Of a DNA stretch of 64,000 nucleotides, positions 23,913 through 36,050 are shown piece by piece. Under the pieces are notes generated by a model that saw only the letters and a program-made list of their open reading frames with translations, did no database searches and was not told where the DNA came from. The DNA lies in the NCBI GenBank assembly GCA_032622095.1, contig CP136064.1, positions 131,511,129-131,575,128 of the forward strand. The letters run 5' to 3'. Position 1 is the first letter of the stretch. The number at the start of each line of letters is the position of its first letter. The DNA is from Siphonodentalium dalli (Eukaryota > Mollusca > Scaphopoda > Gadilida > Siphonodentaliidae). Position numbers and translations under genes: made by a program.

Positions 23913-24263
23913 AGACTAGAATCAAATATCTAATAAGTATCATATACAGTGTACATAAGTCGACATAAAAATCTCTGTAATAATTCCAATATTACGTTGA
24001 ATCGAAGTAGTGTCAAAACTCATTTCCACAGCACAAGTATAGTGTGACGTCATTATCCGGTTGCATACATTCCACATAAAATGCTACTGTTTATACTAAT
24101 ATCAACAGATATCAAGGTTAAAATTAAAACTACACTGTAAATATTCCATGAAATATGGTGCAGACATAAATAATCTGCTATCATGACATATTAAACTGGA
24201 GAAACAAGTCAAAAGTGAGTTTTCATTTACCGGCATGTCGAGAAATCATAATAGCTAGATTAA

Positions 24264-24725
24264 AGGTACTCAATCCGTAAAGAGGGTCCCCATCTCAACA
24301 GATTCCAACAACAACAATCCGATCAGAGGGTCCTATATTACTATTTCTTTGGCTTTGGGGGTAAAAAATATTTGATTCGAGTCGAGGAACCCATCAAACA
24401 AAGCTCAGAGTTATTAGATATTGATTTTTGAAATTTGTTATTAACTCGAGATGAGTACTAACAACTGCCGTAATCTGCTCTGGATGTGTACTCCAAATCT
24501 ATTCAAACAGACAAGGATGGATAACTCTAAAATCAAGTGGTAATTTTGACTGAGTTCTGGGCCAGATAGTATTCCCGATATTAAATGAAAAATAAAAGAT
24601 TTCTAAAATCGATATCTAACAAATCTGAGCTTTGATGGGTGAATTCCTCGACTGGAATCAAATATTTTTGACCCCCGAAGCCATTGAAATAGTAATTGAG
24701 AGGAGTTTTATCGGTTTGAGTACCT
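24264..24725. mobile_element. TTAA-flanked MITE (462 bp)
   Basis: AGGTACTCAATCCG and CGGTTTGAGTACCT at the ends are flanked by TTAA (24260-24263 and 24726-24729), with longer imperfect inverted symmetry inside (TTTGATTCGAGTCGAGGAA against TCCTCGACTGGAATCAAA). Its AGG terminus resembles the foldback element at 2843. A diverged related end (CGGATTGAGTACCT) sits at about 36733-36746. Confidence 0.82.
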
Positions 24726-24952
24726 TTAATATGTGAAATTCCGCACCTGTTATCGGTTAGTCAATCGGGAAGCATGTTTTCTCCTACCGCTTCCAATCAA
24801 AAAGAAGAATTCCCGGTCTGGAAATAGCTTTAGCACATTTCTATTCGACTCAGAGTTGTATTTATACTGAGTTGAAATTTATGTCGACTGAGCTTACATG
24901 TAAAGATTCTGGAAGAAGTTGTTTGTAGTAGTATGACAAATAAGAACAAGCC

Positions 24953-26057
24953 TCATTTGGTTCTCAGCTTCTTCACATTTCTCCTACCCCTGACAACCAC
25001 CTCCTTGCCACTATCTTTACATGTAGAGCATATTGGCCTCACAGTTGTATATTCAGAATGAAATTTTTGCATTTCCTCATCCATTGCAAACTGGTTTGAC
25101 TTTGCTACTCCACAATGGAAGCACACACTTTCAAGCTTGCAAGTTTTGCTGGCATAAAATGAGGTTTCCATTATGGAGGAGCAAGTCAAACTCAGCCGAA
25201 CAATTATTGTCGAATCAAGTTCAGTTTGAGGAAACAAAGCGGCTCCACATGTGTATGTTTCCTTTTCCTTCAGAATCTTTAAAGCACTGAGTTCTGCCCT
25301 TTGGAGTTTTGTATTTGAATAGACACATCGCGGCTTTTCACATTCCACACATAATATAACATCACGAACTTTGTTGGCAGAGAGTAATTTTCTGTTCGCG
25401 GTGTCTTTCTTAGAACAGTCAGCTATTATTAGTGATGAGGGAGCCTGGGACGCTCTGAATCAGATGTTTCTTTACCATACACGTCAGAAAATGGCAAATA
25501 TTTGTCACTACCAGGAGAAGGTAATGTCGGATCCGGTAAGAAATACAGTTTTTCATCCGCCGGCATTCTGGATGGATTTCGGAAACAATACCAATGTCAG
25601 TCTTTCAATTCCACTGGTGCTGGACATTTTTTTATTTGGAAACTATACTGTCTCTTTTGACAGTGTTTGTCCATGAACTCACAGAGTTTTGGTAATTTGC
25701 ACAGAACATCAGCCGTTAGTTTTGTGGCATCCAAATCGTTGTCGAGGATATTCTTTAACATGTCGAAGAAAGTGGTAATGTCCTCGTCGGAAGCTGGTTT
25801 GTTTGTTTTAAATTGTTCTTCTTTCAGCTTCAGCTTTGCGAATCTACTTTCCAATAATTTTAGAACTGGTTCTACAGACTTAATCAATCCAGTCTTAAAC
25901 TCAGGATATCTTGTTGCCAACTTTCTAGCATCAACCAACGAAGATATTCTTCTTTGTTTCAGTTCGAGTTCGGGAGTCATTTCTTCGCGTTCGAGCGCAA
26001 CGTTTTGGAGAGCTAAATTAAGTATTGAATTAGCCCTTTCTGCGAGGTTAGCCCAGC
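24953..26057 (-). pseudogene. DDE protein gene, C-terminal part (broken)
   Basis: Downstream part of the gene after the 26060-32849 insertion. It begins SWANLAERANSILNLALQNV (the presumed third catalytic acid is E at 26038-26040), then a helical region to FEMDKHCQ-like IKKCPAPVEL. An in-frame TGA follows, then DEKLYFLPDPTLPSPGS in the same frame, and a frameshift leads to the cysteine-rich tail (CVECEKPRCVYS, CFHCG, CSTC), ending in a basic stretch at 24953. The four Cys pairs suggest a zinc-binding C-terminal domain. I recall similar uncharacterised multi-copy proteins in cnidarian and molluscan genomes. The stop and frameshifts show it is decayed. Confidence 0.7.
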
Positions 26058-26613
26058 TACAGCACTGCTCAAATTAAGCGACCTGTTTTAACGAGGTGTA
26101 CATGCGTTAATACCGCGGTGCAATACCGCGACATACCGCCGATTTGCGGTTGCACTACCACGCGCGTACCGCGGTACCACCGCGACGTTCACGCAGGGTT
26201 CATACAGGTGCTTAAAGTCATTAAAAGTGCTTGAATTTGATTTTCTATTTTCAAGGCCCTTAAAACTGCTTAAATTCTCACCCTAATACCACTCAGGTCA
26301 TTAAAAGTGCTTAAATTCTGGTATAAGACCGGGCCTGGGGAATAAACAACAAGGCATGGGCGGTCTTATACCTAGAAAACTGTTAACATCACCGATATGA
26401 TCGTAAAAATCGAACGGAACATTGCTGCGGAAGTGAGTGAGACATCGCGTAATCGCTAAAAATAGCATCGTTTCCGATACGTACGATTTTTCAATAGTAC
26501 GAAACTGTGTGCTCTCTGCAAAGCATATGTAAGCTTCGCTCTGATTGGAGGGAAAATTTACACCAGCCAATCATGTAAGTTAATAGAAAATTTAACCGGC
26601 TGAACAAATAAAT

Positions 26614-27018
26614 ATGCCGGGAAAGTGCAAGTTCAATGTCGAATGGTGTAAACAAACAAAGTATAAGCAGTGGTTGTCGCCCGATCAAGACATTCATTCG
26701 GCAAAATGCGTAATATGTGCGAAAACGTTCACAATAGCCGGTATGGGCGAGGCGGCCCTGAAAAGCCACGTTTTGTCGAAAAGACACATCGACCGGAGTC
26801 AAAAGTCGAATGACATTTCGGTGTTTATGAACAATGCGACGAATGCCACGCCCACAACGTCCACAAACTCCACATCGACATCAGTTTCATCCACTTCCAG
26901 AGGCCCAACAGTGACACCATTTGTGAGAACAGAGGAAGTGGTAAAATCTGAAATCTTGTGGACGATGAAAGTTGTTGAGTCACATTATAGCTACAACAGT
27001 TCGACACACACCGCATAA
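26614..27018 (+). pseudogene. hAT transposase, N-terminal BED-type domain only
   Basis: Begins MPGKCKFNVEWCKQT, then DIHSAKCVICAKTFTIAGMG and LKSHVLSKRHI: C-x2-C ... H-x4/5-H, the BED-type zinc finger found at the start of many animal hAT transposases. A Ser/Thr-rich linker leads to EILWTMKVVESHYSYNSS, the start of the usual next segment. The frame stops at 27018 where the minisatellite begins. The RNase H-like catalytic core (normally several hundred residues more) is absent up to the element's right end, so this is a broken gene. Confidence 0.75.
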
Positions 27019-27500
27019 TCAGTATAACGTTCCCACCCACCACCCCATCCTGGCACCCATAGTATCTTATGCGCCGCAGGCGCCCATTTACAGGCCCTTG
27101 CCCACATAAATAATCAGTATAACGTTCCTACCCACCACCCCATCCCGCCACTCATAGTATTTTATGCGCCGCAGGCGCCCATTTACAGGCTCTTGCCCAC
27201 ATAAATAATCAGTATAACGTTCCCACCCACCACCCCATCCCGCCACCCATAGTAATTTATGCGCCGCAAGCGCCCATTTACAGGCTCTTGCCCACATAAA
27301 TAATCAGTATAACGTTCCCACCCACCACCCCATCCCACCACCCATAGTATCTTATGCGCCACAGGCGCCCATTTACAGGCTCTTGCCCACATAAATAATC
27401 AGTATAACGTTCCCACCCACCACCCCATGCCGCCACCCATAGTATCTTATGCGCCGCAGGCGCCCATTTACAGACTCTTGCCCACATAAATAATCAGTGC
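27016..27500 (+). repeat. 95-bp minisatellite, five copies
   Basis: Unit AATAATCAGTATAACGTTCC ... CGCCCATTTACAGGCTCTTG starts at about 27016, 27111, 27206, 27301 and 27396 with few differences. The three 69-aa minus-strand frames over it (27088-27487) are the same repeat translated three times. Confidence 0.95.
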
Positions 27501-27595
27501 AAATGTACATGTATGTGAAGTTATAATCAACAAACAATATTTAACATTTTGTTTTGCCCGTGATAGTGTTAAAAGGGTGCTTGAAAAGTCATTAA

Positions 27596-30322
27596 CCCTT
27601 TAGCGTTCAGAACACCCCAGAGCGCCCTGCCGTGTAGCGTCCATAAAGCCCTAGAGCGCCCTGCCGCGTAGCGTCCAGAGAGCCCGGAGTTTTGCGTTTT
27701 TTTTCAGTCATAGTTTACAACAAAACTATTGCATTATAACACAACAAATTGCTTTCATTGTTAATGTAAATAATAAAATATATGTTACATTATTAATTGT
27801 TAAGTTTTTGTGGGGTTTTGTGGCAGATTTTGTACAATTTAATCAATAGTTGTCAATAAAATCGCAATAAAACGAAAAGTGGAAATGCGGCGGTGCTATT
27901 TTTTGAAGTCGACTAGAGAAATCAGCGTACTCGGGTAACTGTGTACGGTCGTCTAACTGACATTTATTTATTTTCGAACTTTATTTTTATTTCCTATAAA
28001 ATATTCACTTGACTTGTTTATGTTTTTATATCATATGCATCCAAATATAAAACAATCACTACCATTAATTTGACTAACGAAGCTACGGTAAGAGCAAGAC
28101 GACATGCTGATGTTAGTTTTTGTTACTAAGGACGCCGTGTATGTTCTTACTGCTGTGTAGGCCTATTCCCAAATAAAACTGTTTCCAATTATTATTTTAT
28201 TTTTCCTAATTCTTCACATGATCATATTGACAATATTATATTTTTTATAGAGTGTATAAAATGTATAGAATAGCAATGCGAGGAACTAATTAGAAGCTTC
28301 CAGCAAACAGCGCGTTCGCGTTTACCAATTTCTGAACACGTGGCTTCCATCCAAGCTGGGCGCGAATTTCAATCTTATAGTTTATCAATAATTTTTCAAG
28401 AGATATTTATCATTTAATCGAACAAAATTGCACTATTAGTATGTCCTTTGTTACAAGTTGAACACAGGCCAAACAATATATCGATTACCGGTAGTTTAAC
28501 TGTGTACACACCTTGTGTTTTGGCACTAACTGTGATATAAATTGCATCATCATTACATCAAGGTCAAGGTAACGCCTGTGTCTCAATGTGATTTATTTTT
28601 AGTATATTTCGTCATCCTTATTCAATACGATGTCTTGCTAACTATTATTTAGTTTGGCATCTCATATATTCACGAAGAGAAAAGCACTGTTATCGACCTT
28701 AATGGCCATTCAATCTTTTTCAAATGACAATATGTGATGGACATGATCTACGCATGTAAATGTGACAAGATATATCGTAATAAACTGGGTCAAGTACGTA
28801 CGCATTACGTTCGTGAGGTACACAGAAGGAGTTGTTGTCAGCGCTGAATATATAGTTCTTGCGATATATATTTCAATTCCGACATATTAAACATTATATT
28901 GTTACTGAATAGCATTTCAACTTCTAACCTATGATTTAAAAAATTGAAATTTTAGTCTATTAATGCTGTTTTTATGTCTTTTTTTTATACATGACACACG
29001 GAGTAATTGTCCAAGTATTTACGTCGACGTTGCATCTTATTTCTGTACCCTCACGATCATGGCTTGTGTTTTGTTTACATTGGTTACTATCTGTGATCAC
29101 GTGTCAACAACAGTTAATCAGATTTTTACAATGCTGGAATCAATTTCACAATGCATTTCCACATTTTATTGAATTTCGTTGGTACATTATTAAATGCAAA
29201 TAAATAGAAGTTGGTTAACACTTTGCTAGTGATTGTGGAAAAGTGAAGGTAATTCTGGAAATCGAGGTTACAACGTCAAACTTCATACAAAATCTTCGCG
29301 GTGTTTTTGTTGATAAAATATTGGGGATAATTTTATTAAACGATGTCAAAGTATGGTACGCATTCATATGGACATGAACTAGAGTGATTGGTGCACATGT
29401 AGATGTGAAAATTTAAAGGAATGCACGCGTAAAACGATCTCATTATTTTATTAGTAAGTGATTGCTAACAGTAAAGAAAGTACGGCAACTGTGTTTCCTT
29501 GCCGTCTTACGTAATACACAACTCAATCGACGACGTTTTCTGTTTTGCAAATTTATATATGCAATATATAATGGGGGATAATTTTGTTTAACGATGTCAA
29601 ATTATGGTACGCATTCATGTGGACATGAACTAGAGTGATTGGTGCACATGTAGATGTGAAAATTTAAAGGAATGCACTGCAAAACGATCTCATTTTTTTT
29701 TATTTGAAAGTGATTGCTAACAGTAAAGAAATTATGGCGACTGTGTTGTCTCACGCAGTACCGTACACAACCAGATCTCCGGATTTTTTTGTTTTGCAAT
29801 ATTTCTGTTGATAAATTGAACACAATAATACGATAAATTTTCGGAAATTACCAGCTGAAATGACAGCAATAAAATTCAGAATCTGATACATTTCAATGTG
29901 AAATTGATTTTAATTCTATGCAACGAATCAGGGTCAAGAAAAATCCGGAAAGATACCTACCAACTCCATAGTGTCTCCTTCTTGTTCTCCAGCGCCAGAT
30001 GGAATATATGATCAAACAAATCATCTTACCTGCTCTTCCCATACTAAGGATGTAGTCTGAATTAAATAAAAACAAATTGCACATTGCCAATGGGGGGGGG
30101 GGGACTTGACTTTCATAAATATGAAAATCAATTGTTACCAATTAATTAAAATAAAATAAACCATCCTTGCAGATAAACAAGAGCCACCATAAGATTTAAT
30201 AATACATTTTTTCCTATAACTTTGACGTTACCAGAAAGTTATGTTGGCTGGGGTGACGACGTTCTCTCCTATCAGTATTGGTGTGGGTAATGACGTTAGA
30301 CATATTACTGTTGGGTAAAGGG
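27596..30322. mobile_element. TTAA-flanked piggyBac-like element, innermost (2.7 kb)
   Basis: TTAA + CCCTTTAGCG (left, TTAA 27592-27595) and CTGTTGGGTAAAGGG + TTAA (right, 30323-30326). The right end equals the termini of the MITE at 2003-2378; the left shares only CCCTTTA, then carries a GCGCCCTGCCG repeat. A hAT phrase AAAAGTCAT/AAGGTCATTAAAA continues across the join, confirming insertion into the hAT element. No transposase is recognisable. Confidence 0.72.
29321..29806 (+). repeat. Tandem duplication of about 245 bp
   Basis: GATAATTTT...TTAAACGATGTCAAA, ATGGTACGCATTCAT and GAACTAGAGTGATTGGTGCA occur at about 29330-29420 and again at about 29575-29665, with similar following sequence. 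Duplication inside the innermost element. Confidence 0.85.
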
Positions 30323-32851
30323 TTAAAAGGTCATTAAAAAGGTGCTTAAAAGTGCTTAAATTTAGTTTTTGGGAACCTGTATTAACCCTGTTCACGGTAC
30401 CACCGCACTACCAGCGGTAACGAATGTTGGTAGCGCTGGCACGCGGTAATGCACCGCACAAACGCGGTGACATTACCGCTACGCGGTAGCATTTTTGTAA
30501 CGAGGTTAATGACAGGATTCGATGGCTGACCGTCAATCTTCCAAAATAGGACGGCCGTTCTCACGATCTCCGTCCATGTTTGTGTACCGTGAAGTGTATT
30601 ATTAAAATATTGAAATAGATGAAAGCCGAGTATCGGGAAATATGCCCATTATAACGGGCTTCCAGATTAAGTAAAGGTAAGTATAAGTTACTTTGAGAAA
30701 GTCATTTTTCAATTAATGTGAATATTAAAATATTACAATAACATTTCTAGTCTCGTTTTATTGCCTAAAATTCCCATAAATGACACTATTTGTAATCAGT
30801 GTTGGTTATCGGGAAGGGAACAAATGATTTCGGCCATTTTAGACAGCTCGATAAATCCCGTATCTACAGTTTATATCAATGTTCAGATGTACGTGATCCC
30901 TAAATTGAATGATAACGACCACTATTTAAATAGTCCCCAGAATAAATATCGTTATTAACTTTATTGACATTCATTAACTGCAAATCACAAACACCATTTG
31001 TTCGTATAACGGGAATTATTGTCTTAGCAATAAAAGACACAACGTGGAACTCCCGTATATCCAGGAAAAAAAACACATTCTGGTAAAAGCACGTGTCACT
31101 GATTACGTCATACTGCAGCTGGCAGACTTTGTTAATATAGGTCACGGGGCACTTAAATTAAGATGTCGTCATGTCTTTTTATAACTGGCCTCAATGGGTG
31201 AAATAAATATTTGTGTTTTGTTGATGGTGCTATTATATAGTAAAACTACACACGTGACGCACGCGCGAATGGCTGTTTTGTGTTTTGGACACTTGTATTT
31301 CCATTACTTCAATGCGTCCGTTTGGCTTACATAATGCTCGCAGAAGGTAGTTCAGATATTTATCGATCTATTTTTGGTATTGCGAATAATATTATGTGCG
31401 AACCGCTACGCGGCTTTAAACAGACAAGTCTCATTCGATCTTTAAAATGTTGTGCACGTAATAGCTATTTATAAATATTTGTCGCACAAAAGTGAGATAA
31501 ACGCTCTTTATTGCTACCCGGTATCGGGAATAAACTAACAAGGACTAAAACACACAGAATTCGATCACTTGAAATAATTATGTTACAATGTTAACCTCTG
31601 TATATAACCAAACAAACATATTTTATCTTTCCAACACCATGCATGTTTTTTCCGAATAACGATTAGATAGGAATACCGGTATGTGATATAATTTATACTG
31701 CGACCCACCGAGAACTACATTAGTGCACGCCCTCGCCAAAAGTTGCAATTTCACATCAAACGATGCCACCCGACACGCACTCGTACAATGAATGTTCACG
31801 TAACAAAATCAAAGACTGATTTGACAATGTTGTGTCTTTCAATGTTTGGTGTTTTGCGTGTGTCTTTTGTCGCGCACATTGGTGATGATGACAACTTTAC
31901 TTTGCTGCATGGCATGTGCCACGCTTTCTTAGTTATACATTTTATTCCCACCGACAAGAAATCTTCAGGCGCAAATGTTTGTAAATTGCTTTACTATTTC
32001 ACGCATGCGTACAATCGTACGTCTTGGCGACAATATAGTATTTAATCGCCGATTATGTTTGGCATATATATGAACACAACTATAGATTTGAACGAATATG
32101 AATATTTCTGCAACGATCGCCGCCCTGGCCTCCAAGACTAAACTCGGACTCAGTGTTACTAATGCACCGTCCCCGCTGGTTTCGACCAAATTCAGATAAA
32201 TGGAGGATTTACTTTTCCCATTTTTATAAGAAATTTAGATTTCGGAAACACAAAAAAAAAAAAAAAAAATCCGCATGAGTGGAAACCGATATAGGAATCG
32301 GGTGCGTAAATCATTTGACGATATGTAAGATAGATGCTAACAACAAAACTATTACTCCACGGTGTTTTGCGTAATCCAGTCGCCGTAAGCAATTATAGCT
32401 GAGTTCAAAAACCGCTGACGTGATTAAACGTGATGTACGTGTACATTTGTAATATGTTACATGTAAACCAGACATGTTCATATGTAATCCGATTGCATTA
32501 TTATTCATTTATATTCATTACGAATACATAATTACGTGCAGCTTACAGGTATTCATTCAATACAAAAGTTATTCATAATCATTTACCTACCGTGTGACGC
32601 CTTGTTTCAGTCGTGTTCTCTCCGCGGTGGAGGGCCGTTAGCGGTAATTTGAACGCGGTTACGAAAAAAATACCGCGGTAACGAACACCAATAACGCGGT
32701 AACCAACGGTAAAAATACCGTACCAGTACCGCGGGTCAACCGCCCTCCGTCGCGGTACAGAATGATAACCGCGGTATTTTGGTGGTAACACCGCGGTAAG
32801 TACCGGCCCATAACCTCGTTAAACAGGTCGCTTACTGAGAGCATAGCTGTA

Positions 32852-34414
32852 GCCATGGGGGTGTTCTGGCTGTGACCAACATGTCGAGATCGAGATGAAT
32901 AAATATAGCTATAGCCGATAACTGGACTGAACCATATGTTGAGCGATGATCGGGCCCGCTATCTGTATAACATATCGGGATGGGTTTCTCCATATTGACA
33001 TCGTCATGTGAATAGAAATTTCTTATCAGCTGAGTCAACTCACAGCCATGTCGTATGGCATTTGAAGGTTCGAAGATTTTGTCCTTGACTGTTACATGAA
33101 CAGTACCCCTGAAAAATGTGTTTGTAGTATCTTCAGGGATATCTGATTTGAATGCAACTGATGGCACTGCACCACACACGTGGTAGTCATGGTCCAAAGC
33201 ACTAAGTGTAACGGAACTGGATGTTGTAACTAGTGAAGCATTGTGTGATCTCACATTTGTGCTAACCGGCTTTACAGGTTCACCAATCGGAACTATCGCT
33301 TTGTCATCCAACCAAAACAGTTCTGCAAACATACGGTATTTGACAGCAAAATGTTTTAAGTACAACAGTTAGTGTGCATCTGGGTGGTCGCCCCTGATTT
33401 GTCGAGATTGCAGCTTGAACTTAACATCAAACCTTCCTGTATGGTTGATGGCTCGTTTAGTTGTAGGATCAGTAGGCCAGAACTGTAACCGGACCCATTC
33501 AGCTGAAGGAACACATGTATCTTTAGGAAGTCTATCTCGTATTGTGTCAATCAAACTCTCTATACTAATTGCAAAAGGTAGATACAAATGTTCACCATGT
33601 CTTCTCTCCTGAACAGCCAATAAAGTTCATTAAAATATTTATCTAGTTCGGTCCAAAACACATCAAACTTTGTTCCATTGAAGTTTCCATTGAGTTTTCT
33701 TAAGTCCCATATGGCGTCTGGGTCGTCTAGCTTCAAGAACATATTAAGACGTTCATCTACCTCACTTTGGGCCGTGGTTTCAGGTGCAGTAGCATCATCT
33801 GTGAGAAATTTATACACGCTTCTCAACAAAGCAGGTTGAATCTTGGCAGACTTTTGGTATGTTTCGAAAAATTCTTTCTTCATTGCTCTTGTAGCATACA
33901 TTGGAATAGATTTGTGGATATGTCTACAAGCAGCTACAGTCTTTTCATCACAATATTCTGCTGGATCATCTGGAAGCTTCCACACAACATGAATAGTTCC
34001 TAAATAGTTGCCGTGATAGTAAGAGTACATTCGTACTTTTGTACTCAACTTGAGGTCATACATGAATTTTCTCCTAGCAGAATTGTCTGTAGGTTCATAT
34101 TCGATCAGAGGAATCGGTGTGTATGGAGCGGATTGAATAACAGCCTCATCCAAAGCTTGGTATTGTGGGTCTATCACAGCAACAACGTCAACATTTTGCA
34201 ATGAGAAATTGACATCCGGTGATCTTATTGGTGCTTCGGAATGTTGATTTTTTTTGTTCCTCTCCTGCTGTTTAATCATTGAGTCATAGTACTTCTCAAG
34301 TCCTGATGTTAATTCGCCAACAGCACTGTAGAGCTCCCGATGTTTCTCCATCCATGGCATCATAAGTAGTTCACTCAGGTTTTCAATTTCAGCTTTCAGA
34401 CGAGACGACTCAAT
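32852..34414 (-). pseudogene. DDE protein gene, central exon (broken)
   Basis: The exon follows an acceptor AATTTCAG and begins IESSRLKAEIENLSELL. About 280 residues of mostly helical sequence precede a frameshift near 33600, a second near 33366, and then the core: ELFWLDDKAIVPIGEP (DD at 33303-33308), VHVTVKDKIFEPSNAIRHG, ICYTDSGPDHRSTYGSVQL (D near 32960), LDLDMLVTARTPP. TDSGP and the downstream AERANS resemble the D-N-G-P and G-x-x-E-R motifs of retroviral-type integrases; spacing is about 115 residues D to D and 44 D to E. The gene stops where the TA element (26060-32849) is inserted. Confidence 0.7.
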
Positions 34415-34639
34415 CTGAAATTAAAAAGGTATATATATATGTATACACATGTAAAAACATTGATAGAACTCCATATCAGACCAGCTAGTTATATTGTACC
34501 TGTGTGCTGATATATGCTGGGAAAAAAAACACTCATTACACCATGTGTTCTATTGTATCTGTGTACTGGTATATGCTAAACAAAAACACCCATGTTATAT
34601 ATTGTATCTGTGTACTGGTATATGCTGGAAAAATATATA

Positions 34640-35135
34640 CAGACCAAACCCACTCATTGCACCACAGTAGCCCCCCCCCCCCCCCACATGTATATATATA
34701 CATGTATATATATACATGTATGATGTGCACCCCCCCCCCCCCCACACACAGAGATATATACTAGTACTATATATATGATGTACCCCTCCCCCCCCCCCCT
34801 CACACACATGTATATATATGTTGTGCTCCCCCACACACAGGTATATATATGATGTGCCCCCCCCCCCCCCCCACCCACACACAGGTATATATATATATGA
34901 TGTGCTCCCCCGGGTCCCGCACACATATGTATATATATGACGATCCCCCACACACACAGGTATATGCTCCACTACCCCCCCCCCCACACACATGTAGATA
35001 TATAGTATAGTGTGTGCCCCCCCCACACACAGTTATATATATATGCTTCCTCTCCCCACAAACATTGAAGTTGAACACATGTATATATTTATGATATGAT
35101 GTGCCACCCCCCCCCCCCCCCCCCCAACAGACACA
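34640..35135. repeat. Compound microsatellite: poly-C, CACACA and TATATATA units
   Basis: Roughly 50-60-bp units of poly-C + CACACACA + TGTATATATATATGATGTGC repeat about nine times in the intron of the broken DDE gene. The glycine-rich minus-strand frames (34536-35174) are its translation. Confidence 0.9.
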
Positions 35136-35196
35136 TACACACACAAGTGGACAATATCCCAATCTGACAAGCATGTAATATATTAATTAATATTAC

Positions 35197-35784
35197 CTTT
35201 TGGGTGGCCTTGTGTGCCAATCTGTGGTCATAGTAGTCAGCAAATTTTGAAAACTTCTCTGGAATTTTGACATTTCTCTCCTCCAGTTTTGTGATGAGGA
35301 CTCATCCACCAAAGGGCACCACTCAGAGTTCTTAGGACATGTTTCCCAGCTGTCAAAACAATCTCCAGTGAGAAACTGAACTGCTTCTCAACAAATAAAT
35401 CAATTAGATCATTGAACAAAGTATAGTCATTCCTCATTTTTGTGGAATCAATTTTGTCAGGATAGCATTTTGTGAGTCTGTTGGACATCAGGAAACTAAA
35501 AGCATTCCCTTTCTGTTGTTCATGTTGTTTCTCGAGTTGTGTTACAAAAATAACTATGTATTTTCCTCCGAAATCTGACGCATATGCAGTGGAGTATCGT
35601 TTTTGAGTTCATGACCTTCATCTTGGGGAGATGTTTTCGAGACGATTCGGTCTATCTTGAAGTTCTCATCGACCTCACTAAATAACACGGACACTGTGTT
35701 CTCTAAATCTATCTCCAGTAGTCTCTTTTTGACAACAGTCCCCGACTTTACGACTTCTACGCTGAAATAACTCATTATTTTCAT
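35197..35784 (-). pseudogene. DDE protein gene, N-terminal exon(s) (broken)
   Basis: A first frame, MSYFSVEVVKSGTVVKKRLL, runs about 70 aa. A frame change near 35580 leads to EKQHEQQKGNAFSFLMSNRL and LFNDLIDLFVEKQFSFSLEI, then LRTLSGALWW. A further frameshift at about 35305 leads to ITKLEERNVKIPEKFSKFAD and AHKATQK, with donor GTAATA at 35196. The 782-bp intron to 34414 holds a microsatellite. Start chosen at the ATG near 35772. Frame changes could be short introns, but the intact flow of the protein suggests indels. Confidence 0.55.
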
Positions 35785-36050
35785 GCCGACGCGTAACGAA
35801 ACCGAAACTTAACGGAAGTGAACGATTTATCTTTCTCCAGGAGCTAGCCGGAAACGGAGTGTCGCTCATACTGGAATCTGGAAAATTAAAAATCACGGCA
35901 AACTAAAATGCAGAAACGGACCGCACATGTGTACCGAAACCCGGGAAAAAAATTATTTGCGTTTGGAATTTCCGTTTTTTTTTTTCTTTCGATATTCTCT
36001 GAAATTGTTATCAGCGCGTTCGTAATTCAAGTCATTAAATTGGTCTCCAC

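Larger units (their letters stand above)
26194..30390 (+). mobile_element. hAT element nested at level 4 (4.2 kb)
   Basis: CAGGGTTCATACAGGTGCTT at the left and AACCTGTATTAACCCTG at the right, flanked by TTCACG on both sides (26188-26193 and 30391-30396). Both ends are followed inward by the CATTAAAAGTGCTTAAATT phrase typical of this hAT group. Only six flanking bases match rather than eight. It encodes the N-terminus of a hAT transposase (26614) and little else, so it is defective. Confidence 0.82.
26060..32849. mobile_element. TA-flanked element splitting the DDE gene (2.6 kb plus nested insertions)
   Basis: TA + CAGCACTGCTCAAATTAAGC at the left (TA 26058-26059) mirrors a right end whose complement reads CAGCTATGCTCTCAGTAAGC, followed by TA at 32850-32851. 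Both continue GACCTGTTT(T)AACGAGGT. Many ACCGCGGTA motifs crowd each end (26115-26185 and 32640-32805). TA duplication and CAG ends suggest Tc1/mariner-type mobilisation. Restoring one TA joins PPM-AS to WANLAER in the gene, which supports these boundaries. Right-hand interior 30397-32600: no recognised gene; one AATAAAGAGCG motif at 31502. Confidence 0.8.
23242..36050 (-). mobile_element. Transposon encoding an integrase-like DDE protein (12.8 kb with insertions)
   Basis: GACCAATTTAATAACTTGAA followed by TTACGAACGC at the left is the inverted partner of GCGTTCGTAATTCAAGTCAT followed by TAAATTGGTC at the right (about 30 bp, one mismatch or so). Inside is a single large broken gene on the minus strand. 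Removing the 26060-32849 insertion and its TA copy gives about 6.0 kb, a reasonable size for an autonomous element. No clear target duplication is visible outside the TIRs, which weakens the boundary call. Confidence 0.6.

Noticed and set aside
25667-26077. 136-aa plus-strand frame
   Set aside because: Antisense shadow of the C-terminal part of the broken DDE gene.
27088-27487. Three overlapping 69-aa minus-strand frames with near-identical sequence
   Set aside because: They are the 95-bp minisatellite read three times; identical repeats explain the conservation.
34536-35174. Glycine-rich frames up to 143 aa
   Set aside because: Translation of a poly-C/CA/TA compound microsatellite in an intron.
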